Shown one piece after another: positions 25,496-32,949 of a stretch of DNA of 42,823 nt. The stretch comes from CBFHSD01 sp965658375 (GTDB taxonomy: Bacteria > Bacteroidota > Bacteroidia > Flavobacteriales_G > Salibacteraceae). Positions within the stretch are counted from its first letter, which is position 1; each line of letters opens with the position of its first letter. The stretch covers positions 1 to 42,823 of the forward strand of contig CBFHSD010000016.1 of the NCBI GenBank assembly GCA_965658375.1, written 5' to 3'. The position numbers were made by a program, and so were the translations under genes. The notes beneath the pieces were generated by a model that worked only from the letters and a program-made list of their open reading frames with translations, was not told the origin of the DNA and did not search any database.

Positions 25496-26275
25496 TTATT
25501 CTCCTTTAAAGTTTGGTTTACGTTTTTCAAGAAAGGCACTTACACCTTCGTTGTAATCGTATGTTTTTCCGGCTATGGTTTGCAAATCATCTTCACGCTG
25601 TAATTGAGTGCTTAAATTGTTTGTTGCGGATTCATTCAATAATTTTTTTGTCAAACCTATTCCCTTGGTAGGCATTTTAGCTAGTTTAAGAGCAATAGCT
25701 ATAGCATCTGCTTCAAAGGTCTCGTCTGGAAAAACTTTATAGATCATGCCCACTCTTTCTGCCTCTGGGGCACTCACTTTATCTCCCAACATCATGTAGG
25801 CTGCAGCTTTTTGCATTCCGATTATTCTAGGTAATAAATAGGTTCCTCCACTATCTGGAATTAAGCCGATTTTACTAAAAGCTTGAATGAATGATGCCGA
25901 TGCTGTTGCTACAGTAATGTCACAAGCTAGAGCAATGTTAGCTCCAGCACCAGCTGCTACACCATTGACCGCACAAATTATTGGTTTCTCAATGTTTCTG
26001 ATTAATTCAATTACAGGATTGTAGTGTTCCGATACAATTTTTTGAAGTTCAATTCCATTGTCTTCAATGGCTTCAGCTAAATCCTGTCCGGCACAAAATG
26101 CTTTCCCGTTTCCTGTAAGATATATAGAGCGCACTGCGGGGTTGTTTTGGCAAGATATGAGGGTTTCTTGGAGGCTCAAGGCCATTTCTCGTACGAAAGA
26201 GTTGAATTTCTCTGCCCGGTTTAAGACAATTTTGGAAACTCCATCTTCAATTTGGCAACTGATGTATTCTGACAT
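25496..26275 (-). CDS. paaG: Ring-1,2-epoxyphenylacetyl-CoA isomerase PaaG (crotonase family)
   Basis: This 259-residue crotonase-fold enzyme has oxyanion-hole segments FCAGQDL (60-66) and GVAAGAGANIAL (105-116). The catalytic acid Asp141 lies in LIPDSGGTYLLPRIIG, the position used by PaaG rather than the two-glutamate pattern of hydratases. PaaG converts the ring epoxide to the oxepin and also moves a double bond later in the pathway. PaaF is not nearby. It is cotranscribed with paaH. Confidence 0.88.
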   Translation of the reverse strand: MSEYISCQIEDGVSKIVLNRAEKFNSFVREMALSLQETLISCQNNPAVRSIYLTGNGKAFCAGQDLAEAIEDNGIELQKIVSEHYNPVIELIRNIEKPIICAVNGVAAGAGANIALACDITVATASASFIQAFSKIGLIPDSGGTYLLPRIIGMQKAAAYMMLGDKVSAPEAERVGMIYKVFPDETFEADAIAIALKLAKMPTKGIGLTKKLLNESATNNLSTQLQREDDLQTIAGKTYDYNEGVSAFLEKRKPNFKGE

Positions 26276-26294
26276 GGTATTCTAATTTCTTACC

Positions 26295-26306
26295 CACGAA
26301 AGTAAT
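26295..26306 (-). promoter_or_regulatory. Candidate promoter/operator element of paaGH
   Basis: On the minus strand this reads ATTACTTTCGTG, 19 bases before the paaG ATG. The identical 12-mer occurs on the plus strand at 41132-41143, before the ABC transporter gene. TACTTTCG resembles a -7 box with one change. Confidence 0.35.
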
Positions 26307-26387
26307 GGAATGAGCTGATGAATTTGAGATATATTGGTAGAATTAAAGAGTCATCTTTTTATCTTGCAGCCCTAAAACCAAATGTAA

Positions 26388-27299
26388 ATGAGACTTCGTT
26401 TAGCTTTCTTCATTGCCCTAGGAACACTTATTTCATGCGAGAGTTCACCATCTAATATTCCTGCACAAGATGAACCCAAAGAAGTGGTGCTTTCACCTCA
26501 AGAGCTAGCAGATGAATTATTGCTCAAAGTGCATCAGAATGCTAAGATTGCAAATTTAGATAGTACGCTTTTTATTGATCACGGAAGGTTAGCGCAAGAA
26601 GTTGGAGTGAAGAAAATGGGTCCAAGTGAAGTTATGTTTTTTTCAAATCCAACTGTCAATGTGCAATTGGTGCAGCAGAACCCTTTGGCTGCTTTAGATT
26701 TACCGTACCGCGTTCTCGCTTACAAACAGCCTGGAAATGATTCAGTTAGTGTGGCGTTTGCATCTAACGCATACTTCAAAAGCAGACATAGTTTTGATAG
26801 TGATGAAGTGATGAAGGGTTATGAAAAGGATTCTGAAAGCTTAATCATGGGAATACAGAGTGCCGATTTATCTCCGGTAGAAGATGAAGTTGAGTATAAG
26901 TTTGGAGTGATTGAATTGATTTCTGATTACAACTTTGATGAAACGGTTCAACGCATAAAAGATGTAATCATGGCTCAAGAAGATACAAAATGGTTCGGAG
27001 TATATGATTTTAAGTCCGAAGCGGAATCTTTTAATGTGCAAATTCCGAATGAGACATTGTTATTATTTGGAGGTCCTGGTCCTGGTGGAGTTGCAATGGC
27101 TGATTACCCAAAACTTGGTTTGGATGCTTTTTGTCAAAAGATGTTGGTTTACGAAGATGGAAACGGAAAGGTATATGTCGCGTTTAATGATATTGCCGCT
27201 TTCGCAAATTTACATTACGGAAAAAATATTGAGGTACACGAAAAACTAAATCAAAGAATAAAGGCCACAATGCTCAAAGCTATCAGTGCTGCAGCTTAA
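26388..27299 (+). CDS. Lipoprotein with two DUF302 domains
   Basis: This 303-residue protein has a lipobox LISC, with Cys17 as the lipidation site. Two related domains follow: about 45-140 (KIANLDSTLFIDHGRLAQEV, then LPYRVLAYKQPGNDSVSVAF) and about 185-300 (KWFGVYDFKSEAESFNVQIP, then YPKLGLDAFCQKMLVYEDGN). Each ends in a strand plus YxxxxH-type helix as in DUF302 (TT1751-like) domains. DUF302 function is not established. It lies divergent from paaG across 112 bases and convergent with the XRE regulator (adjacent, zero-base gap). A TATCTTGCA element (26360-26368) lies 19 bases before the ATG. A link to phenylacetate metabolism is inference from position only. Confidence 0.75.
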   Translation: MRLRLAFFIALGTLISCESSPSNIPAQDEPKEVVLSPQELADELLLKVHQNAKIANLDSTLFIDHGRLAQEVGVKKMGPSEVMFFSNPTVNVQLVQQNPLAALDLPYRVLAYKQPGNDSVSVAFASNAYFKSRHSFDSDEVMKGYEKDSESLIMGIQSADLSPVEDEVEYKFGVIELISDYNFDETVQRIKDVIMAQEDTKWFGVYDFKSEAESFNVQIPNETLLLFGGPGPGGVAMADYPKLGLDAFCQKMLVYEDGNGKVYVAFNDIAAFANLHYGKNIEVHEKLNQRIKATMLKAISAAA

Positions 27300-28118
27300 T
27301 TATTTGTTTTTTAGTTCGTGCACATCTCTTTGCAGTGCAAGTAAGGTTTCAACTACAAGTTCTTTTTCTAAGTTAGGTTCGGGAAGAGTAGGACTAATAT
27401 AATTTACAAATTTCCAAAGCTCCAATATCTCATTGCCTTTTACCTCATAGGGTTGGTAACTCGGGTTTGTGCTACTGAGTTGTAAACATCCTTTTTCTTC
27501 TAGCCAGTTGTGCACAAGCTTAAAGACAATGCCTTCATCTTGAGTAATGACAATACTAGGAGTTCCTGATTTTATCGTGCTCCAATCTTCTACATATTCA
27601 CCTACAACAAAAGAACCGTCACCTACTGGAGGCATTGAATCTCCGCTAATTGGGAAAGTGCGGTATTTTTTTTCTTGATCCAAAAAGGGTAAGCCCAAAC
27701 GTGGCAATTCTTTAATGAATTCAGGGTCCGAAAAACCGCTGGTATAGCCTGCTTTGGCCTTTTCGGGAACCAATTCTATTTGCTCATTATTGTTCTCATC
27801 TACAGTGGTTGCCAAAATACGCAAGTGCCTCCCTCTTAAGTCTAGATCATAGCCTTGTTCAATGCGCGTCAATTCATAACGAGTAAGGGTGCTCATATTT
27901 TGTCTAAGCAGCCGATCTGTACTCACACGAAAAAAGTCTGCCAACTGAAGAATATGCTGTACGCTAGGCTCAGACATTTTATTTTCCCAAGCGTTTAAGC
28001 GGCTTCTTTTAATATTGAGAATATCTGCCAAACTTTGTTGAGAGAGCTTGCGGTACATTCTCAATACTTTCAAGTTTTGAGCTAAAGCAGGAGCGATTTC
28101 TTTTTTTGTATTAGCCAT
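27300..28118 (-). CDS. XRE-family regulator with S24 peptidase-like domain
   Basis: This 272-residue protein has an N-terminal helix-turn-helix of the XRE type (SQQSLADILNIKRSRLNAWE, about 26-45) and a C-terminal LexA/CI-like S24 domain with the serine-lysine dyad Ser161 (GDSM) and Lys200 (VFKLV). An Ala-Gly pair at 123-124, inside KAKAGYTSGFSDPEF, stands where self-cleaving repressors are cut. Such proteins are widespread in Bacteroidota; ligands and targets are mostly unknown. It is the only transcription factor in the paa region and so is a candidate, but unproven, regulator of it. It has its own -7 box TAAATTTG at 28136-28143. Confidence 0.85.
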   Translation of the reverse strand: MANTKKEIAPALAQNLKVLRMYRKLSQQSLADILNIKRSRLNAWENKMSEPSVQHILQLADFFRVSTDRLLRQNMSTLTRYELTRIEQGYDLDLRGRHLRILATTVDENNNEQIELVPEKAKAGYTSGFSDPEFIKELPRLGLPFLDQEKKYRTFPISGDSMPPVGDGSFVVGEYVEDWSTIKSGTPSIVITQDEGIVFKLVHNWLEEKGCLQLSSTNPSYQPYEVKGNEILELWKFVNYISPTLPEPNLEKELVVETLLALQRDVHELKNK

Positions 28119-28135
28119 ATGTATTTTCTACGAGA

Positions 28136-28143
28136 CAAATTTA
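28136..28143 (-). promoter_or_regulatory. Candidate -7 box for the XRE-S24 gene
   Basis: TAAATTTG on the minus strand is an exact TAnnTTTG match, 17 bases before the ATG at 28118, the same distance class as at other genes here. No clear -33 element is visible. Confidence 0.45.
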
Positions 28144-28202
28144 ACGAAGACAATATTTCAGGCCTTATTTTGACAAATAAAATGTCATTGCTTGGTTAGC
28201 CT

Positions 28203-28210
28203 TAGGTTTG
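28203..28210 (+). promoter_or_regulatory. Candidate -7 box for the PKD secreted protein
   Basis: TAGGTTTG matches TAnnTTTG exactly. It lies 68 bases before the ATG at 28279, which would give a leader of about 60 bases. Confidence 0.4.
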
Positions 28211-28278
28211 TACTGCAAAACTTGAGAAGCGAAGAACATTTTAGAGTGCTAAGGGTTTAATAATTAAAACCTTAGTAC

Positions 28279-30219
28279 ATGAAACCCTTCTTACTTTTCG
28301 CATTTTCGGCTTTTTTAGGCCTTGTTCAGGCTCAAGCCCCACAATATGGCTCATTAGTAGGACTGCAATTTCAAACTAGCTCTTTAACCCCTGTTATTGT
28401 TTCGCCTAATGATGGTGAAATGGTGACTTTAAGTCCTGGACCTGCTTCTGCAGATGCATACATTTCGGGAAATTCAACGGTAGATCAATCTTCTCAAACC
28501 TACTATTATATCAGAGGGGCTTCTCCTCAATTGATTCGTGTAGATTTAAGCACAGGAACCAAAACGGTTGTTGGTGTTCAAAGTCCAATAGGAGGTGACA
28601 TTCCAATTTGTGCCATTCAATTTAACCCAGCAGACGGTAATATTTATGGTTTGAACATGAAGAACAGTCAGTTGAGGTTGATGAAGATGAATCCCTCAAC
28701 GGGTCAAATAACTGTAGTAACACCAAACCCGATTTCTGGTGACATGTTTAGTGCTGGAGATGCCACTTTAGACACAATTAACGGGAACTTTTACTACACA
28801 AGAGGTTTTGGGGGGTCTCAATTAGTGAAGGTGAACATATACACTGGACAATCGAGTTCGGTAACCGTTTCTAACCCAAACAATGCCATACAGCCTATTT
28901 TAAATTTGCAATGGAACCATGCTGATCAAACTTTATATGGACTTAATTTTACTACTGGAGCATTGCGATTAGCTAAACTGAATACAACAAATGGGGTGGT
29001 AACTCTAATAAGTCAAGGTGCAATTTCTTCTGATGGTTTTGAACAAGGGAATTGTGCCTTAGACCCTGTTAATGGCCTGTATCATTATGTGAGAGGTTTT
29101 GGAAGCTTTTCAGATGTGCTTTCTGTCGATTTGCAAACAGGACTGGCAGTTAAAAATATAGGTGCCAGTGTCAATCAAGGAAATCCGAAATTAGTGAATA
29201 TCGAATTTTTGGGAGATGTAGATCCTGTAGCGAGATACACTGCAGACTCGGATTGCAGCTTACATGTTGACTTTTTTAATCAATCATTAGGTTCTACTTA
29301 TTTATGGGATTTTGGAGATGGAAATTCTTCCACTTCACGAAATCCCGAACATCAATATACAGCTGCGGGAACATACAACGTAAGCTGCGTGGTTAGCGCG
29401 AATGGTTTAACAGAAACAATTGTTCAAGCGATTGAAGTAAAAGTGCCTCTTAATTTTTCTTTAGGAAATGATACGGTTATGATTCCTGGAGACACTATTC
29501 TTCTAACGGCACCAATCAATTCTGGACCTTATGCTTGGTCTACAGGAGAAACAAGCTCTATCCTTACAGTAATCACACCTGGGGTTTATACGGTTGAGGT
29601 CAATGGAAATGATTGCCCTAGTCAAGCGACAATTCAAATAGACACAGCTATATTCTTTGCCATAGCAGGAGAGTCTCAAACAAGTGCGAGCACTCAAGTG
29701 AATGACACTTTACGTTTACATGTTGGGCTCAATTCAATATCAGATACTGTGGTGCGAATGAGTTATACCATTGATCATCATGATGGTGTAAATTTCTACT
29801 TAGGACATAAAGTCCAAGACGGGTTGAGTGAGCCGATAGAAAATCAATTGGAGTTGGCGCCTTATGAATCAGGATCTTTTGAGATTTCATACTTTGGGCA
29901 AGAGGCGTTCAATTCACATGTTGTTCTCACATTGTACAATGAAAATGGACTACCAATTAGAAGTATAGATTTAATTGGAGAAGTAGCATCAAATAGTTTG
30001 AGTGTGAATGAGTCAATTTCATCACGTATTCGTATTCCAAATCCTATCCAAACAGGGAGGCGATTAAGTTTCGATTCTCAAGAGAATTATCAAATCTTCA
30101 ACTTATCAGGGCAGTTGATCTCAGAAGGAAGATTAACATACGTTCAAATGCCTCAATATTCAGGGATGTACCTATTCACTTATGGAAACCAGCGAGTGAC
30201 TCTTCTTGTACAAGATTAA
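28279..30219 (+). CDS. Secreted beta-propeller-like/PKD protein with T9SS-type C-terminus
   Basis: This 646-residue protein has a signal peptide ending QAQA (residues 1-20). It contains three degenerate repeats of about 96 residues, each with a Y-Y/H-Y-x-R-G core (75-80, 171-176, 268-273), alternating with a YGLN motif (123-126, 220-223), as in beta-propeller blades. A PKD domain with YLWDFGDGNSS and HQYTAAGTYNV follows (about 320-390), then a second Ig-like domain with TGETSSILTVITPGVYTVEV. The C-terminal 75 residues (IRIPNPIQTGRRLSF to VTLLVQD) look like a T9SS type A sorting domain. Likely role: cell-surface or released adhesin/binding protein. It is intact, unlike the other T9SS gene here. 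Confidence 0.8.
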   Translation: MKPFLLFAFSAFLGLVQAQAPQYGSLVGLQFQTSSLTPVIVSPNDGEMVTLSPGPASADAYISGNSTVDQSSQTYYYIRGASPQLIRVDLSTGTKTVVGVQSPIGGDIPICAIQFNPADGNIYGLNMKNSQLRLMKMNPSTGQITVVTPNPISGDMFSAGDATLDTINGNFYYTRGFGGSQLVKVNIYTGQSSSVTVSNPNNAIQPILNLQWNHADQTLYGLNFTTGALRLAKLNTTNGVVTLISQGAISSDGFEQGNCALDPVNGLYHYVRGFGSFSDVLSVDLQTGLAVKNIGASVNQGNPKLVNIEFLGDVDPVARYTADSDCSLHVDFFNQSLGSTYLWDFGDGNSSTSRNPEHQYTAAGTYNVSCVVSANGLTETIVQAIEVKVPLNFSLGNDTVMIPGDTILLTAPINSGPYAWSTGETSSILTVITPGVYTVEVNGNDCPSQATIQIDTAIFFAIAGESQTSASTQVNDTLRLHVGLNSISDTVVRMSYTIDHHDGVNFYLGHKVQDGLSEPIENQLELAPYESGSFEISYFGQEAFNSHVVLTLYNENGLPIRSIDLIGEVASNSLSVNESISSRIRIPNPIQTGRRLSFDSQENYQIFNLSGQLISEGRLTYVQMPQYSGMYLFTYGNQRVTLLVQD

Positions 30220-30275
30220 GGGAAAGTGGACAAGATTGAATTTAAATAACATGTGCATCAAGAAGGTAGCACAGC

Positions 30276-30770
30276 CTAAATACACTTGAAGTAGTGGAAA
30301 GGCTCCAAACAATCTAGGCATTTCCACATGGCTTTGCAAGCAGTTGAACCAAACTGACTAATCATTTCTGTGTTTCTAGAATTGCAATTGGGGCAGGTTA
30401 CATGGTCGGGTTCGCCCATAAGGGCCTTTTTGTTGGCGCTCCCCTCTGGAGGCGCTATCCCATATTTTTTGAGCTTTTCTTTGGCTTCTTCCGTGATCCA
30501 ATCGGTAGTCCAAGGTGGATTGTAAATAGTTTTGAGCTCTACTTTTTCGAAGCCATTATTCTTGAGGTGTTCTACAATGTCAACTTCAAAGCGCTGCATT
30601 GCCGGACATCCTGAATAGGTTGGCGTTATGGTAACGGCAACTTGAGCCTTGTTCAATGACACTTCTCTTATTACCCCCAATTCAACAACCGAAATGGCAG
30701 GAATTTCAGGGTCCGGAATCTCATTGAGCAAGGCCCAAATGTGTTCTGTTTCTGTGTTTATGCGTCCCAT
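30276..30770 (-). CDS. paaD: 1,2-phenylacetyl-CoA epoxidase subunit PaaD
   Basis: This 164-residue protein has the MIP18/DUF59-type N-terminal domain (IPDPEIPAISVVELGVIREV, near 19-38, and TPTYSGCPAM) and a C-terminal zinc/iron-binding ribbon with cysteine pairs CPNC and CLDC plus further cysteines. PaaD is thought to help assemble or mature the PaaABCE epoxidase iron centre. A TTG two codons upstream is possible; the ATG at 30770 is preferred. It overlaps paaC by 13 bases. Confidence 0.92.
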   Translation of the reverse strand: MGRINTETEHIWALLNEIPDPEIPAISVVELGVIREVSLNKAQVAVTITPTYSGCPAMQRFEVDIVEHLKNNGFEKVELKTIYNPPWTTDWITEEAKEKLKKYGIAPPEGSANKKALMGEPDHVTCPNCNSRNTEMISQFGSTACKAMWKCLDCLEPFHYFKCI

Positions 30771-31519
30771 TTCCAATCAGGATAGGATCTCTGTAAGATT
30801 TGCATTTCACTTAGTAAATGGCCTAAATGCTCCGTATGGATTCCTTTTTTGCTGCCTGATTGTCTGAATTCATTTTCTGGCATTTCTAGGGTTGATTCAT
30901 CCAGTACTTCTAGTACTTTCTGCAACCATTCGCCTTTCAAAGCAGCAGCATCATAACCAATTCCGTTTTCAAAAACTGCCGTATCCACATCGTCCATTTC
31001 AAAAATGTCACCAGTAAAGGGCATAGTATTATTGATACTTTCTTGCATTTTATGATGACTCTCTTCTGTTCCATCACCCAGTCTAAGCATCCATTGGGTA
31101 CTGTGCATCACGTGATATTGAGCTTCTTTTAGTCCTTTCGCTGCAATACCTGCAATACGGTCATCACTGCTTTTGATAAGCTCTTGTAATTGCAATACAT
31201 GAAATACATCGTAAAGAAATTGACGGGCAATGGTGTCTCCATAATGGCCATTTGGCAACTCACAGATTAGAAAATTATAGAATTCTCTTTCATCTCTTTT
31301 AAAGGCCAAATCATCATGTGTCCTTCCTTTGCCTTCAACTTCAGCAGCATACTTGTACCAAGCATCTGCTTGACCAAAATGATCTAAAGAAATGTTGGCA
31401 AGAGCAATGTCTTCTTCCAGTATATGTGCATTGGCGCACCATTCAGCGAGTCGCTGGCCTATGATCATGCTGTGATCACCCATGCGCAATAAAAAAGTAA
31501 ATAACTGGTCTTGAGTCAT
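30758..31519 (-). CDS. paaC: 1,2-phenylacetyl-CoA epoxidase structural subunit PaaC
   Basis: This 253-residue ferritin-like helical protein is of the size of E. coli PaaC (248). Visible family segments are LGDHSMIIGQRLAEWCANA, the LDHFGQADAWYKYA helix, LICELPNGHYGDTIARQFLY and HVMHSTQWMLRLGDGTEESH. PaaC is the structural partner of PaaA in the multicomponent oxygenase. Its ATG overlaps the paaB stop (TAATG), showing coupled translation. Confidence 0.94.
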   Translation of the reverse strand: MTQDQLFTFLLRMGDHSMIIGQRLAEWCANAHILEEDIALANISLDHFGQADAWYKYAAEVEGKGRTHDDLAFKRDEREFYNFLICELPNGHYGDTIARQFLYDVFHVLQLQELIKSSDDRIAGIAAKGLKEAQYHVMHSTQWMLRLGDGTEESHHKMQESINNTMPFTGDIFEMDDVDTAVFENGIGYDAAALKGEWLQKVLEVLDESTLEMPENEFRQSGSKKGIHTEHLGHLLSEMQILQRSYPDWKWDA

Positions 31520-31812
31520 TACATGTTTTTTACACCATCTGGCAATTCGTAAAATGTTGGATGACGGTAAGGCTTGTCATCACTAGGGTCGTAAAATGCA
31601 CCCTCATCTAAAGGATTAGATGCAACAATATGTTTTGAAGGAACCACCCAAATGTTTCTTCCTTCGCTTCTTCTTGTGTACAAGTCCCGCGCATTTTGAA
31701 GTGCCATTTGAGCATCTGTTGCATGCACGCTTCCGGCATGTTTATATGGAAGGTTGTTCTTTGCTTGAACAAACACTTCCCAGAGTTGTCCCTGAGTATC
31801 TTGGCTAGACAT
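31519..31812 (-). CDS. paaB: 1,2-phenylacetyl-CoA epoxidase subunit PaaB
   Basis: This 97-residue protein matches PaaB in size and motifs: LWEVFVQAKNNLPYKHAGSV, the AQMALQNARDLYTRRSEG helix, IWVVPSKHIVAS and KPYRHPTFYELPDG. PaaB bridges the PaaAC heterodimers. It lies between paaA (29 bases upstream) and paaC (1-base overlap). Confidence 0.95.
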   Translation of the reverse strand: MSSQDTQGQLWEVFVQAKNNLPYKHAGSVHATDAQMALQNARDLYTRRSEGRNIWVVPSKHIVASNPLDEGAFYDPSDDKPYRHPTFYELPDGVKNM

Positions 31813-31841
31813 AGATTGTAATTTTGGTTCGGTTGATAAAA

Positions 31842-32786
31842 TTAAGCCAGAACTTCAGCTCTTGCTTTTTTCTTTTCTGCGTAAGCTGTGGCAGCTTCTC
31901 GTACCCATGCACCTTGGTCATGAGCTTTTTTGTGATGTGCTACGCGTTGCTTATTACATGGGCCATTTCCCTTTATGACATTGTTGAATTCATCCCAATT
32001 AATCGTGCCCCAATCGTACTGTTGCTTCTCTTCATTCCATTTCAAATCAGGATCAGGAATGGTTAAGCCAATCGCCTCTGCTTGCGGCACTGTTTTATCA
32101 ATGAATCTTTGACGCAAAACATCATTAGACTCACGTTTTACTTTCCATTCCATGCTCATGCCAGAGTTTGGTGAATCGCTATCATGCGGACCAAACATCA
32201 TTAAGCTAGGCCACCACCATCTATTTAAAGAATCTTGAGCCATTGCCTTTTGTTCAGGAGTTCCCTGAGCTAATGTGGCCACAACCTCAAAACCCTGACG
32301 TTGGTGAAAACTCTCTTCCTTACAAATTCGAATCATAGCTCTGCTGTACGGGCCATAAGATGTTCTTTGTAAAGAAACTTGATTGGTAATGGCCGCACCA
32401 TCAACCAACCAACCAACGGTACCCATGTCTGCCCATGAAAGGGTAGGGTAGTTGAATATGGAAGCGTATTTTGCTTTTCCGGTATGTAATTGCTCAATAA
32501 GCTCTTCTCTTGAAATGCCTAAAGTTTCGCAAGCGCTGTATAAATAAAGTCCGTGTCCGGCTTCGTCTTGTACTTTAGCCAGCAACACCATTTTGGCACG
32601 TAGTGAAGGAGCTCTTAGAATCCAATTACCTTCCGGTTGCATTCCAATCACTTCGCTGTGCGCATGTTGAGACATTTGGCGAATGAGGTTCATTCGGTAT
32701 TTTTCTGGCATCCACTCTCTCGGTTCAATTTTATGTTCAGCGTCTATTTTCGCTTGAAATTGAACATCTTTCGTTGTATCACTCAT
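31842..32786 (-). CDS. paaA: 1,2-phenylacetyl-CoA epoxidase catalytic subunit PaaA
   Basis: PaaA is the di-iron subunit that epoxidises the aromatic ring of phenylacetyl-CoA. The 314-residue length matches the family (E. coli 309). Iron-ligand segments are visible: Glu45 in HAHSEVIG, DEAGHG (74-79), LVDG (127-130) and EESFHQRQ (157-164). The C-terminal NWDEFNNVIKGNGPCNKQR stretch is also typical. It is the first gene of paaABCD and diverges from paaE; the 163-base gap holds the paaE promoter and a hairpin. Confidence 0.96.
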   Translation of the reverse strand: MSDTTKDVQFQAKIDAEHKIEPREWMPEKYRMNLIRQMSQHAHSEVIGMQPEGNWILRAPSLRAKMVLLAKVQDEAGHGLYLYSACETLGISREELIEQLHTGKAKYASIFNYPTLSWADMGTVGWLVDGAAITNQVSLQRTSYGPYSRAMIRICKEESFHQRQGFEVVATLAQGTPEQKAMAQDSLNRWWWPSLMMFGPHDSDSPNSGMSMEWKVKRESNDVLRQRFIDKTVPQAEAIGLTIPDPDLKWNEEKQQYDWGTINWDEFNNVIKGNGPCNKQRVAHHKKAHDQGAWVREAATAYAEKKKARAEVLA

Positions 32787-32820
32787 ATAAACCAGTTTAT
32801 GTTAACAATTTTAAAAAAGG

Positions 32821-32838
32821 CATACTCCTAAAAGTATG
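32821..32838. other. Short inverted repeat in the paaA-paaE gap
   Basis: CATACT (32821-32826) and AGTATG (32833-32838) form a 6-bp stem with a 6-base loop. The stem lies in the presumed paaA leader and upstream of the paaE promoter, so it could be an operator half-site pair or an RNA hairpin. Confidence 0.35.
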
Positions 32839-32899
32839 ACTTGAATCAGGTTCGGAGTTGATGCAAATATGCATAGAATAGAACCAATGAGAACTAGAA

Positions 32900-32930
32900 T
32901 TGTTGTCCGAAGAGATAGTTCTATTTTTGC
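32900..32930 (+). promoter_or_regulatory. Promoter of paaE
   Basis: A TTG at 32900-32902 lies 19 bases before TATTTTTGC (32922-32930), a perfect -33/-7 Bacteroidota promoter. The -7 box ends 19 bases before the paaE ATG at 32950, which supports that start over the in-frame ATG at 32869. Confidence 0.6.
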
Positions 32931-32949
32931 GGACTTAATTTTTGAAAAC

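Noticed and set aside
32869..32949. N-terminal extension of PaaE from the ATG at 32869
   Set aside because: It would cover a perfect -33/-7 promoter, and PaaE conservation begins at 32950; the shorter protein has the standard length.
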